The notes below the pieces were generated by a model, which worked only from the letters and a program-made list of their open reading frames with translations, was not told where the DNA came from and did not search any database. From assembly GCA_025363325.1 (NCBI GenBank), contig JANYEF010000398.1, positions 1 through 5,727 of the forward strand: 5,727 nt of DNA. Reading direction: 5' to 3'. Positions 1-5,360 of the stretch are shown here, in pieces. How positions within the stretch are numbered: the stretch's first letter is position 1; each line of letters begins with the position of its first letter. The position numbers and the translations under genes were made by a program. Source of the stretch: Nitrospira sp. GTDB taxonomy: Bacteria; Nitrospirota; Nitrospiria; Nitrospirales; Nitrospiraceae.

Positions 1-801
1 ACGACACATGCACAGGAAACAAACTATACCTCGCGAGAACTACTCGTCAAACTGACCGCCGGCATCAAGCTCACTCCGGATCTCGCGCTGATGTTGACGG
101 AGCGGTATCGCAACGTACGAGTGGATAACGGAATCGTTGATTCTCTTCCAGCTACAGCACAGCAATTTCCTGTGATCCCAGGTATCCAGGGAGCGCAAGT
201 ATTGGGACATGGCTTGACACTCCGTTACGATACACGAGATAGCCAGCTTATGCCGACCAAGGGTGCCTATGTGAACGTCTTGGCCGAGTTCAATCAGAAC
301 GTACAGCCGCAGGAAGAAAACCAGTGGGGGCATGTCGCACTCGATGCGCGCCAGTTTATTCCCCATTTGTCGGGACGAATGACCTTTGTCGCACGCGCGT
401 TGTTCGCGGGTGTATTCGGACACATAGAGCGCAGGGGCACGGAGCTCGGCGTGCCTTTTTACGAGCAACCTACGCTAGGTGGCGAAGCAACTCTTCGTGC
501 TTTCGGGAACGGGAGGTATATCGGCAGCTGGGCTGTCCTTCTGAACTTAGAAGAACGGGTGACCGTACTTAGTAAAACGATATCCGACCTAAATGCCCAC
601 CTGGAAATTGCCCCGTTTCTCGACATAGGGCGGGTAGGACAAAATAGTGAGAAGGCTCTGCGACCGTTCTTGAAGGATCTCCAAATCAATCCGGGCATTG
701 GTTTTCGATTACTGATCAAGCCAACCGTCGTTGGTCGGTTCGATGTGGCCTATGGGCGTGATGGGGGGAATGTGTTCGTAGGAATAGATTATCCGTTTTA
801 A
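1..801 (+). CDS. BamA/TamA-like Omp85 outer-membrane protein, C-terminal barrel (5' partial)
   Basis: The frame is open from base 1 to a TAA at 799-801, giving 266 residues without the real start; the first ATG (91) lies inside the domain and is not a credible start. The residues alternate as in outer-membrane beta strands. Two Omp85 barrel signatures are visible: YDTRDSQLMPTKG at about residues 76-88 (the family's D-x-R-D...P-x-x-G strand/turn) and LGGEATLRAFGNGRY at about 159-173, which occupies the place of the conserved (L/V)RG(F/Y) motif of loop 6. A FLDIGRVG strand follows near 207-214, and the protein ends in Phe, the usual terminal residue recognised by the BAM machinery. The family inserts or exports proteins across the outer membrane, or acts as a surface antigen. 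POTRA domains, if present, lie off the left edge, so BamA, TamA and patatin-linked or stand-alone barrels cannot be told apart. Alanine replaces the glycine of the RGF motif. Confidence 0.88.
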   Translation, partial: TTHAQETNYTSRELLVKLTAGIKLTPDLALMLTERYRNVRVDNGIVDSLPATAQQFPVIPGIQGAQVLGHGLTLRYDTRDSQLMPTKGAYVNVLAEFNQNVQPQEENQWGHVALDARQFIPHLSGRMTFVARALFAGVFGHIERRGTELGVPFYEQPTLGGEATLRAFGNGRYIGSWAVLLNLEERVTVLSKTISDLNAHLEIAPFLDIGRVGQNSEKALRPFLKDLQINPGIGFRLLIKPTVVGRFDVAYGRDGGNVFVGIDYPF

Positions 802-943
802 CATTGGCGGAACGATAACTTGTGACGATGTAGGTCTCTCCGCTCGACAAGTGCCGAAGGAGGTAGGAGATATTTTCATAAGAGTCATACTGTAGTCAGG
901 GAATTCTCCGGAAAGTCTGTGTCAAATTCAGGGGTAAACTAAA

Positions 944-985
944 CTCATCGGAGAGGTTCGCAGAGGCTCCTCTCGTCATGATGAG
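944..985 (+). terminator. Possible terminator hairpin after the Omp85 gene
   Basis: The arms CTCAT (944-948) and ATGAG (981-985), with GAGAGG (951-956) and CCTCTC (969-974) inside them, can form an interrupted stem. TTGTTT follows at once. It lies about 140 bases after the barrel gene stop. The stem is irregular (an unequal internal loop of 2 and 6 bases) and the T tract is short, so this is a weak call. Confidence 0.25.
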
Positions 986-1111
986 TTGTTTGTCGCGTGT
1001 ATGAGCGCGGGTAGTGAGGGTATATCCCACGATGCCGAAGAATTAGGCAATCGGGGAATTGGATCTTGGCCTGCGGTAATAAACTGACGATAACTGCATC
1101 GACATGGATGC

Positions 1112-1135
1112 ACGAAGGCCGTGTGATGGCTTCGT
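1112..1135 (-). terminator. Possible hairpin after the hydrolase gene
   Basis: ACGAAGGCC (1112-1120) can pair with GGCTTCGT (1128-1135), leaving one bulged G and a 7-base loop. On the minus strand it begins about 15 bases after the hydrolase stop, where a terminator for the three-gene operon would be expected. There is no T tract, so it may instead be an mRNA 3'-end stabilising structure or chance. Confidence 0.25.
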
Positions 1136-1149
1136 TGACCTTTTCGGCG

Positions 1150-2133
1150 TCAACGCGCGACACTTTCCTCATGAATCTGCTCCCCGGCACCGTGATGGGC
1201 AAGGGTGCTCAATTTAAAGAACGTATCTAGGTGTTTGACCACAGCTTGGCGCTGACGGTCGACCGTGATCACGTGGTAGCAATCATCCAACAGCACGATT
1301 TGCTTCTGTATCGAGATGATTTCGTCATAGACGAACTGGGCGTTTCGTGGTCCTGTCATGTCATCATCGATTGCTTGCAGAATCAGCGTTGGCGCCGACA
1401 CCTTCTCTAAGAGTTTTCTGACGCGACTCTTGAGCCGATCGATTTCAGTTAAGGTTCGAAGTGGGAAGAGCGGGTATCCTTTTGATGCGGACGACGACGG
1501 GTCCGTTCCGTTTTCGACAGACTCACTCCTGTATCCCTCCCACCATAAACCGACCCATTCGTGAAACACAGATGCTGAGGTATAGGAGGCACGAATGTGT
1601 GCCTGAATCATGGAGTCCTTTACCCCATAGGGAGGGCCATCCAGGTGAAACAAGAGATGTTGTAGACATTCGGGCACTAGTTTGAGTGCGAGCGGTAAGA
1701 TTGCATGACTTCGTGGCGTATTCCACCCGTCATAGAAGAAGGTCGGAGACAGCACGCCAATCCCATCCACGGTCACGATGGTTGAGGCCTCGAGCGCAAG
1801 CAGCGAGCCTGCACTCAGCCCTGCCACATATACGTGTTCATAGCGCTCTCGCACATAGGCTAATTGCTTGCCAACATGGTCGCACCACTGCTGTTCGCTT
1901 GTTCTCACAAGATCGCGCAGGCTGGTGCAATGCCCAGGCAACGTTGTGGCATAGACATCCTCTCCGCGTCGAGCCAGGCCACGCGCCAGATAGCGCATCT
2001 CGACCGGCGTACCGGTAATTCCATGAATCAAATAGACGAGCGCGTTCGAGTCGTTCTCAAAGATGAGATCCGTTGACCGGCGACCCACCATTTCAGAGAG
2101 CCGGTTATGGCGACTCAGTGCCTTTGCGGTCAT
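1150..2133 (-). CDS. Alpha/beta hydrolase (carboxylesterase / monoacylglycerol-lipase-like)
   Basis: A serine hydrolase of the alpha/beta fold, probably cytoplasmic since no signal peptide is visible. Numbering from the longer ATG at 2148 (332 aa): the oxyanion-hole HG is at 42-43 in YLIHGITGTP, the nucleophile elbow G-L-S-A-G at 110-114 gives Ser112, acid candidates Asp261-263 lie in LQAIDDDMTGP, and His292 lies in DDCYHVITVD. All triad parts are thus present in the right order. Residues about 140-235 form a long insert before the last strands, the usual place of a lid over the active site. The layout resembles Est30-type carboxylesterases and monoacylglycerol lipases; the substrate is unknown. 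I prefer the second Met (2133) because its ATG overlaps the TGA of the aminotransferase as ATGA, as at the upstream junction; the ATG at 2148 has no ribosome binding site. The last 20 or so residues after LDTFFKL look like an unstructured tail. Last gene of the operon. Confidence 0.88.
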   Translation of the reverse strand: MTAKALSRHNRLSEMVGRRSTDLIFENDSNALVYLIHGITGTPVEMRYLARGLARRGEDVYATTLPGHCTSLRDLVRTSEQQWCDHVGKQLAYVRERYEHVYVAGLSAGSLLALEASTIVTVDGIGVLSPTFFYDGWNTPRSHAILPLALKLVPECLQHLLFHLDGPPYGVKDSMIQAHIRASYTSASVFHEWVGLWWEGYRSESVENGTDPSSSASKGYPLFPLRTLTEIDRLKSRVRKLLEKVSAPTLILQAIDDDMTGPRNAQFVYDEIISIQKQIVLLDDCYHVITVDRQRQAVVKHLDTFFKLSTLAHHGAGEQIHEESVAR

Positions 2134-3524
2134 TTGCTGTCCGTGCATGATGTAAACAGGTAGTCCAAGAGTTCTATTCCCAGATCAATCTCGTCGGTAG
2201 TAATGTCCAATGCCGGCGCCAGAGTGAATACATTCTTATAATGCCCACCGATGTCCAGCACTAAGCCCATTGGGCCTCGGGAAGAGGGAATGCCGCCGGC
2301 CAATCCCGCTTCAAAGATCCGGTCTGCGAGGACTTTGTCCGGAGTAAAGCGGTCTGGTTTGGTCACTTCAATGCGAAGGGCTAATCCCAGTCCTGATACA
2401 TCGCCGATCGTCTCATGACGGGTTTTGAGTATTTCGATCTGCCTGAGAAAGTACGCACCGGATTCCATCACTTTCTTTTCGTAATGTTGCTGTTCAATCC
2501 ACAATAGGGTCGCGAGCGTCGCCGCAGTCCCGAGCGGATTTGAGGCAAAGGTCGAATGCGTGGACCCCGGGGGAAATTTCGTCGGAGAAATGAGCGCTTC
2601 TTTTGCCCAGACTCCCGAGATGGGATTCAAGCCGTTCGTCATGGCCTTGCCGAAGACCACGATATCGGGCTGAACCCCGAAATGTTCGAGTGCCCAGAAC
2701 TTGCCGGTCCTGAAAAATCCCATCTGAATTTCATCGTCTACCAGGAGGATCTTGCGTTCCTTCAGAATCTTTTGCAGTCGTGAGAAGTATTCAGGCGGTG
2801 GGATGATGTACCCCCCCGTGGCTTGCACCGGTTCCACATAGAAGGCGACAAACTCCGCCTCGTTGGCCTTGGCATCCCAGAAGGAGTTGTACTCAGTTTC
2901 GAAGAGCCGTTCGACCTGGTTGACGCAATAGTAATCACACGAGTCCAGCGTCTTGCCGTAGGGGCAGCGGTAACAGTAGGGAAAGGGCACGAAGTGCGCG
3001 CGATTGGAGAAGTGGCCGAAACGGCGGCGGTAGCGATAACTCGATGTGATTTCCGATGCCCCTAGCGTGCGTCCATGATACCCGCCCGTGAAGGCCATGA
3101 ACTGGCTCTTGCCGGTGGCATTCCGCACGAGCTTCATGGAATCCTCGATGGCCTGTGCCCCTCCCACGTTGAACTGGATCCGCCCCTCTAGACCGAACGC
3201 CCGCAAGCATTCAGTGGCCAGCTTCTCGGACACCAGCACTTTCTCTTCGTGAAGATATTGGCAGGCGAGTTGCGGAAGCCGGTCTAACTGGGCCTTCAGC
3301 GCGTCGATGATGGTCTGGTTGCGATAACCGAAGTTGACCGCCGAGTACCACATTTGCAAATCGAGATAGGGCTTATCTTCGCGATCGTAGAGGAAGCTCC
3401 CCTCACAATTTTGGAAGAATTTCGGCACAGGTGAGTAGTGGACGGTGTCCCCATATGAGCAGTATTTCGCCTCTTTTTCGCGGAGGGCGTCTTCGCTGAG
3501 ATGGACCATTGGGAGAGGTTTCAT
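2130..3524 (-). CDS. Class III PLP-dependent aminotransferase
   Basis: A fold-type I aminotransferase of class III (relatives: 4-aminobutyrate, ornithine and acetylornithine aminotransferases), which moves an amino group between an omega-amine or amino acid and a keto acid using pyridoxal phosphate. In the 464-residue protein: GGYHGRTLGA near 147-156, the cofactor Asp264 and Gln267 in VDDEIQMG, and the Schiff-base lysine Lys293 in FGKAMTNG. SGVWA follows shortly after, and STHSTFASNPLG near 321-332 is the usual late motif. Length is normal (about 420-470 aa). Four cysteines (184, 187, 196, 200; C-x2-C-x8-C-x3-C) sit in a loop after the HGRT motif; related aminotransferases have a similar C-rich loop. 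The start at 3524 is chosen over the longer frame to 3590 because the AAAGGAGG at 3535-3542 lies 10 bases before it and its ATG overlaps the phosphatase stop (ATGA). The exact substrate cannot be read from sequence. Confidence 0.93.
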   Translation of the reverse strand: MKPLPMVHLSEDALREKEAKYCSYGDTVHYSPVPKFFQNCEGSFLYDREDKPYLDLQMWYSAVNFGYRNQTIIDALKAQLDRLPQLACQYLHEEKVLVSEKLATECLRAFGLEGRIQFNVGGAQAIEDSMKLVRNATGKSQFMAFTGGYHGRTLGASEITSSYRYRRRFGHFSNRAHFVPFPYCYRCPYGKTLDSCDYYCVNQVERLFETEYNSFWDAKANEAEFVAFYVEPVQATGGYIIPPPEYFSRLQKILKERKILLVDDEIQMGFFRTGKFWALEHFGVQPDIVVFGKAMTNGLNPISGVWAKEALISPTKFPPGSTHSTFASNPLGTAATLATLLWIEQQHYEKKVMESGAYFLRQIEILKTRHETIGDVSGLGLALRIEVTKPDRFTPDKVLADRIFEAGLAGGIPSSRGPMGLVLDIGGHYKNVFTLAPALDITTDEIDLGIELLDYLFTSCTDSK

Positions 3525-4231
3525 GCGATGCGGGCCTCCTTTACGAAGAGACGGTCGGCCACCTCGGCCAGCGTCTCGAATGGTATGCATGGAATGCCAG
3601 TCCGCTCACACCACTTCTGGAGCGAACCCTTGGCAAACACGGTCTGCATTTTTCCTGACACACACTGATCGGACCGGCCGTCTCCGATGTATGCCGGTCG
3701 CGATGACCGAGGGTCTGCTGGAAGGGTCAACGAACATTTGCATGTTCCTGCCCCGCTGTCACATTCTTTCTCCGCGAAGGGGAAGCTGAGTGTCGGACGG
3801 CCGCTGTTATCCCAGCGAAGGTGGTTGGAGAACACGGGAAGGTGTAAGAGACCATGCCGACGCAGGACCGCTTCGACGAGGAGATCGATGCCGTCGCTTA
3901 CAATGGTGAGCGGGACTCCCTGTTCAGTGCAGCGACGATCCAGCGTAAGAATGCCCTCATCGATTGGAAGGTCAGTGGCAAACTCGATGAGCATGTCTCG
4001 ATCCGCCTGGACGAGTTCGACTTGACGCGCAAGACACTCTTGACTTGTGATCTCACCCCGCACCCATCGTGTCTCCCATTCCCGCCACGCAGGGAGGGCA
4101 AAGGCCTCGAGCATGGCATCAGTGGCATCTACCCGGGTGATTGTGCCATCAAAATCACAAAAGACATCCGTCACATCTAAGGCTTCGAGCGCAGACCGTC
4201 TCGGTTGTTTCTTAATGCTCGTGTTCAACAC
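3521..4231 (-). CDS. HAD-superfamily phosphatase, MtnX / SerB-like (HAD-IB)
   Basis: A small-molecule phosphatase of the haloacid dehalogenase superfamily. In the 236-residue protein read from the GTG at 4231: motif I CDFDGTIT gives nucleophile Asp26 and acid/base Asp28; motif II is IVSDG at 110-114; motif IV YIGDGRSDQC gives the Mg2+ ligands Asp184 and Asp188. Residues 29-105 form the helical cap (C1 type) seen in phosphoserine phosphatase and MtnX. A cysteine cluster (Cys157, 164, 166) in a loop before motif IV matches the place of the C-rich loop I recall in MtnX, the methionine-salvage enzyme. No other salvage gene is present, so only an MtnX-like name is justified. GGGAGGGG at 4235-4242 sets the start at GTG (4231) or TTG (4228); the in-frame TTG at 4252 lies before it and is unlikely. 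Its stop overlaps the aminotransferase start. First gene of the coupled operon; it probably acts on a phosphorylated substrate or product of that enzyme (inference). Confidence 0.88.
   Translation of the reverse strand: MLNTSIKKQPRRSALEALDVTDVFCDFDGTITRVDATDAMLEAFALPAWREWETRWVRGEITSQECLARQVELVQADRDMLIEFATDLPIDEGILTLDRRCTEQGVPLTIVSDGIDLLVEAVLRRHGLLHLPVFSNHLRWDNSGRPTLSFPFAEKECDSGAGTCKCSLTLPADPRSSRPAYIGDGRSDQCVSGKMQTVFAKGSLQKWCERTGIPCIPFETLAEVADRLFVKEARIA
3535..3542 (-). promoter_or_regulatory. Ribosome binding site of the aminotransferase gene
   Basis: AAAGGAGG on the minus strand, 10 bases before the ATG at 3524. It lies inside the last codons of the phosphatase gene (Lys-Glu-Ala), so it decides the start and allows translational coupling through the ATGA junction. 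Confidence 0.7.
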
Positions 4232-4234
4232 GTA

Positions 4235-4242
4235 CCCCTCCC
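4235..4242 (-). promoter_or_regulatory. Ribosome binding site of the phosphatase gene
   Basis: GGGAGGGG on the minus strand. Measured from its GGAGG core, it is 5 bases before the GTG at 4231 and 8 bases before the TTG at 4228; no ATG is available downstream before motif I. The gene therefore uses a non-ATG start. Confidence 0.55.
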
Positions 4243-4316
4243 TTTTCCCCAAAGAAAAGACACTGGTGATCTGGTCAGTACAACACGTGCGTGAACGTGA
4301 AAACTGACTCGTGATC

Positions 4317-4694
4317 TCAGAGAGAGGCGGAAGGTGGAGCGCGGGGAGCGGCTGATGTGGAAAAGGGGAGGCAGGGCGGCAAGGCGACCGTCAGCGCCAC
4401 CGACTGAACACGATCGAACCGCCACACGTCGACGTGGTCGCGGAGCTCAAACTCGTCGGAGGGGGTGTCTTCGCTCTGGTTGGAATTGCCTTCAGTGGAC
4501 GAACTGATTAAGACATCCAAATGATGCTGTGTGACATGCGTTTCGACTGGAACGTTCCTAATAACGCTGCACGTCGAAGAATATTCCTGCGGAGCCATGA
4601 GCTCCTGCAGCAGGCACAGCGGATCGGCCAAGACCCATGTGGCCAGCCATACTAGAACAAGGCTACGCATGAATGCCGTTCGGTATTTTAACAT
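4317..4694 (-). CDS. Small exported hypothetical protein
   Basis: 125 codons from the ATG at 4694; a second ATG eight codons on (4670) would give a tighter signal peptide. The N-terminus is typical of Sec export: Lys and Arg, then the hydrophobic core SLVLVWLATWVLA at 11-23, with a plausible signal peptidase I cut after Ala23 (V-L-A before D). There is no lipobox before Cys27. The mature part of about 100 residues has an acidic, Ser-rich middle (about 64-84) and a Pro/Ala-rich end with three cysteines overall (27, 42, 108). I recognise no domain. No strong ribosome binding site is seen before either ATG. It points the same way as the operon, with an 85-base gap to the phosphatase start, so it could share its transcript or be separate. 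The signal peptide favours a real gene over chance. Confidence 0.5.
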   Translation of the reverse strand: MLKYRTAFMRSLVLVWLATWVLADPLCLLQELMAPQEYSSTCSVIRNVPVETHVTQHHLDVLISSSTEGNSNQSEDTPSDEFELRDHVDVWRFDRVQSVALTVALPPCLPFSTSAAPRAPPSASL

Positions 4695-4767
4695 TGCAAA
4701 CTCAATCCGGGACTGGGCGACCCTGAGAATCTCTCAACATATAACATAAAGTCTGGTCCAACGCCAT
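4695..4767. other. Spacer upstream of the exported-protein gene
   Basis: A short AT-richer stretch between the minus-strand hypothetical gene and the IS remnant. A TTGGAC and TTATAT/TATGTT boxes occur on the minus strand, but their spacing (11-14 bases) is wrong for a standard sigma-70 promoter, so none is called. Confidence 0.35.
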
Positions 4768-4822
4768 TGTGCTCGGGTTCTGCCCCACTTTTACGGATAC
4801 CTAGTTAAGGCCATAATGGGCC

Positions 4823-4828
4823 AGGAGG
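4823..4828 (+). promoter_or_regulatory. Ribosome binding site of the OrfA remnant
   Basis: A perfect AGGAGG six bases before the ATG at 4835, which fixes the original OrfA start. It has outlived the loss of the gene. Confidence 0.6.
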
Positions 4829-4834
4829 GCTGTC

Positions 4835-5041
4835 ATGGGACAGCGACGGACGTTTTCAGCGGAGTACAAGCGTGAGGCAGTGGCGATGCGTAATGCCCCC
4901 TGCGTGAGCGCCAGCCAGATCGCGGCGGAACTGGGGATTGGGGCGGGTGTGCGGGGACGGTGGAGGCGAGAATTGTGCCAGAGGCCGGACTAGGCGTTTT
5001 CAGGCAACGGACGCCCACGCGATGAGGAACTGGCCCACCTG
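4835..5041 (+). pseudogene. IS3-family transposase OrfA, interrupted and truncated
   Basis: From the ATG at 4835 the protein begins MGQRRTFSAEYKREAV, the standard start of IS3-family OrfA (HTH_Tnp_1 type). The helix-turn-helix follows at about residues 26-46 (SASQIAAELGIG, then GRWRRE). OrfA binds the inverted repeats and is joined to OrfB by frameshifting to make the active transposase. Here a TAG at 4991-4993 ends translation after 52 residues, yet family-like sequence goes on in the same frame (GNGRPRDEELAHL), so the stop is a point change in a once longer gene. After about 5041 the expected charged coiled-coil helix (an R/K-rich KRELARVKKE-like stretch) is lost although the frame stays open to 5152, which suggests a deletion or recombination joint. 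Full OrfA proteins are about 90-100 residues. Not functional. Confidence 0.8.
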
Positions 5042-5313
5042 TTAGCAGGAAATTATTCGGCGGGAAGGAACGAGCTTGGTAAGCAGGGTCAATTCTCTTC
5101 CACCGCTTCAAACTCATCTTCACTGAAAAGACTGATTGTTTCCTCAGTGTAATACGAGAAATGGGTCGAAAACTCATCCTATTTTTTGCGTTCCCGCCTT
5201 GCGGTTTGAGAACAAGATCATCGACGATATTCTGGAGTTACTGAACAAGAACGGACTGACCTCGCACCAGTCGCAAAACCTGCCTAGCTTTCCAGATTCT
5301 TACGGAGAAATAG
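5042..5313. other. Unassigned region between IS remnant and membrane-protein gene
   Basis: No gene can be supported. A plus-strand frame of 65 codons (5136-5333, TTG start, no ribosome binding site) has a helix-like middle (NKIIDDILELLNKNG) but an unlikely beginning, and its stop falls in the loop of the next hairpin. On the minus strand 5089-5178 reads as an acidic tail (EETISLFSEDEFEAVEEN, then stop) bounded upstream by another stop. Both may be scraps of genes broken when the IS copy decayed. I see no repeat or RNA gene. Confidence 0.45.
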
Positions 5314-5350
5314 CTATGGTGACTGCGATTTAAAGTCGCGGTCACCATAG
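5314..5350 (-). terminator. Strong hairpin, probable terminator of the COG4705 gene
   Basis: CTATGGTGACTGCGA (5314-5328) and TCGCGGTCACCATAG (5336-5350) are inverted repeats of 15 bases with one mismatch, around a 7-base loop. The hairpin starts 10 bases after the minus-strand stop at 5361. No T tract of note follows on either strand, so it may be a rho-independent terminator of weak type, an mRNA-protecting stem, or a binding site for a dimeric protein. Confidence 0.45.
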
Positions 5351-5360
5351 TCACGCGCAC

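Larger units (their letters stand above)
802..1149. other. Convergent intergenic region, no convincing gene
   Basis: This stretch separates the stop of the plus-strand barrel gene from the stop of the minus-strand hydrolase. An 85-codon minus-strand frame (945-1202) crosses it, but it overlaps the hydrolase end, has no clear ribosome binding site and shows no domain. Two hairpins (944-985 and 1112-1135) are the only structure seen. The rest looks like untranslated spacer, perhaps decayed coding DNA. Confidence 0.55.
4768..5041 (+). mobile_element. IS3-family insertion sequence remnant (left part)
   Basis: The stretch holds a leader of the type seen at IS ends (TGCCCCACTTTTACGG near 4781-4796), a ribosome binding site and the first part of an IS3-family OrfA. 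The right part, with OrfB (DDE integrase) and the right inverted repeat, is absent: recognisable similarity stops at about 5041. The left boundary is uncertain by 10-20 bases because the partner repeat is missing. The copy cannot move by its own means. Confidence 0.6.

Noticed and set aside
945..1202. 85-codon minus-strand frame overlapping the hydrolase 3' end
   Set aside because: It starts inside the hydrolase gene in another frame, has no clear ribosome binding site, no domain and an irregular composition; more likely spacer DNA.
2935..3210. 91-codon minus-strand frame within the aminotransferase
   Set aside because: A shadow frame of the conserved aminotransferase; Arg/Gly/His-rich and without a domain.
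3525..3590. 22-residue N-terminal extension of the aminotransferase
   Set aside because: It would lie wholly inside the phosphatase gene, is Gly/Arg-rich unlike the family N-terminus, and lies before a strong ribosome binding site that fits the ATG at 3524.
3521..4231. Naming the phosphatase mtnX and calling a methionine-salvage locus
   Set aside because: Motifs and the cysteine loop resemble MtnX, but no other salvage gene is present and the operon partners do not belong to that pathway.
4695..4767. Sigma-70 promoter for the exported-protein gene
   Set aside because: A TTGGAC box and TATGTT/TTATAT boxes are present on the minus strand, but the spacing is 11-14 bases instead of about 17.
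4833..5177. 114-codon minus-strand frame antisense to the IS remnant
   Set aside because: It is antisense to recognisable transposase sequence, and its Pro/Arg/Ser-rich part is the usual mirror of that gene.
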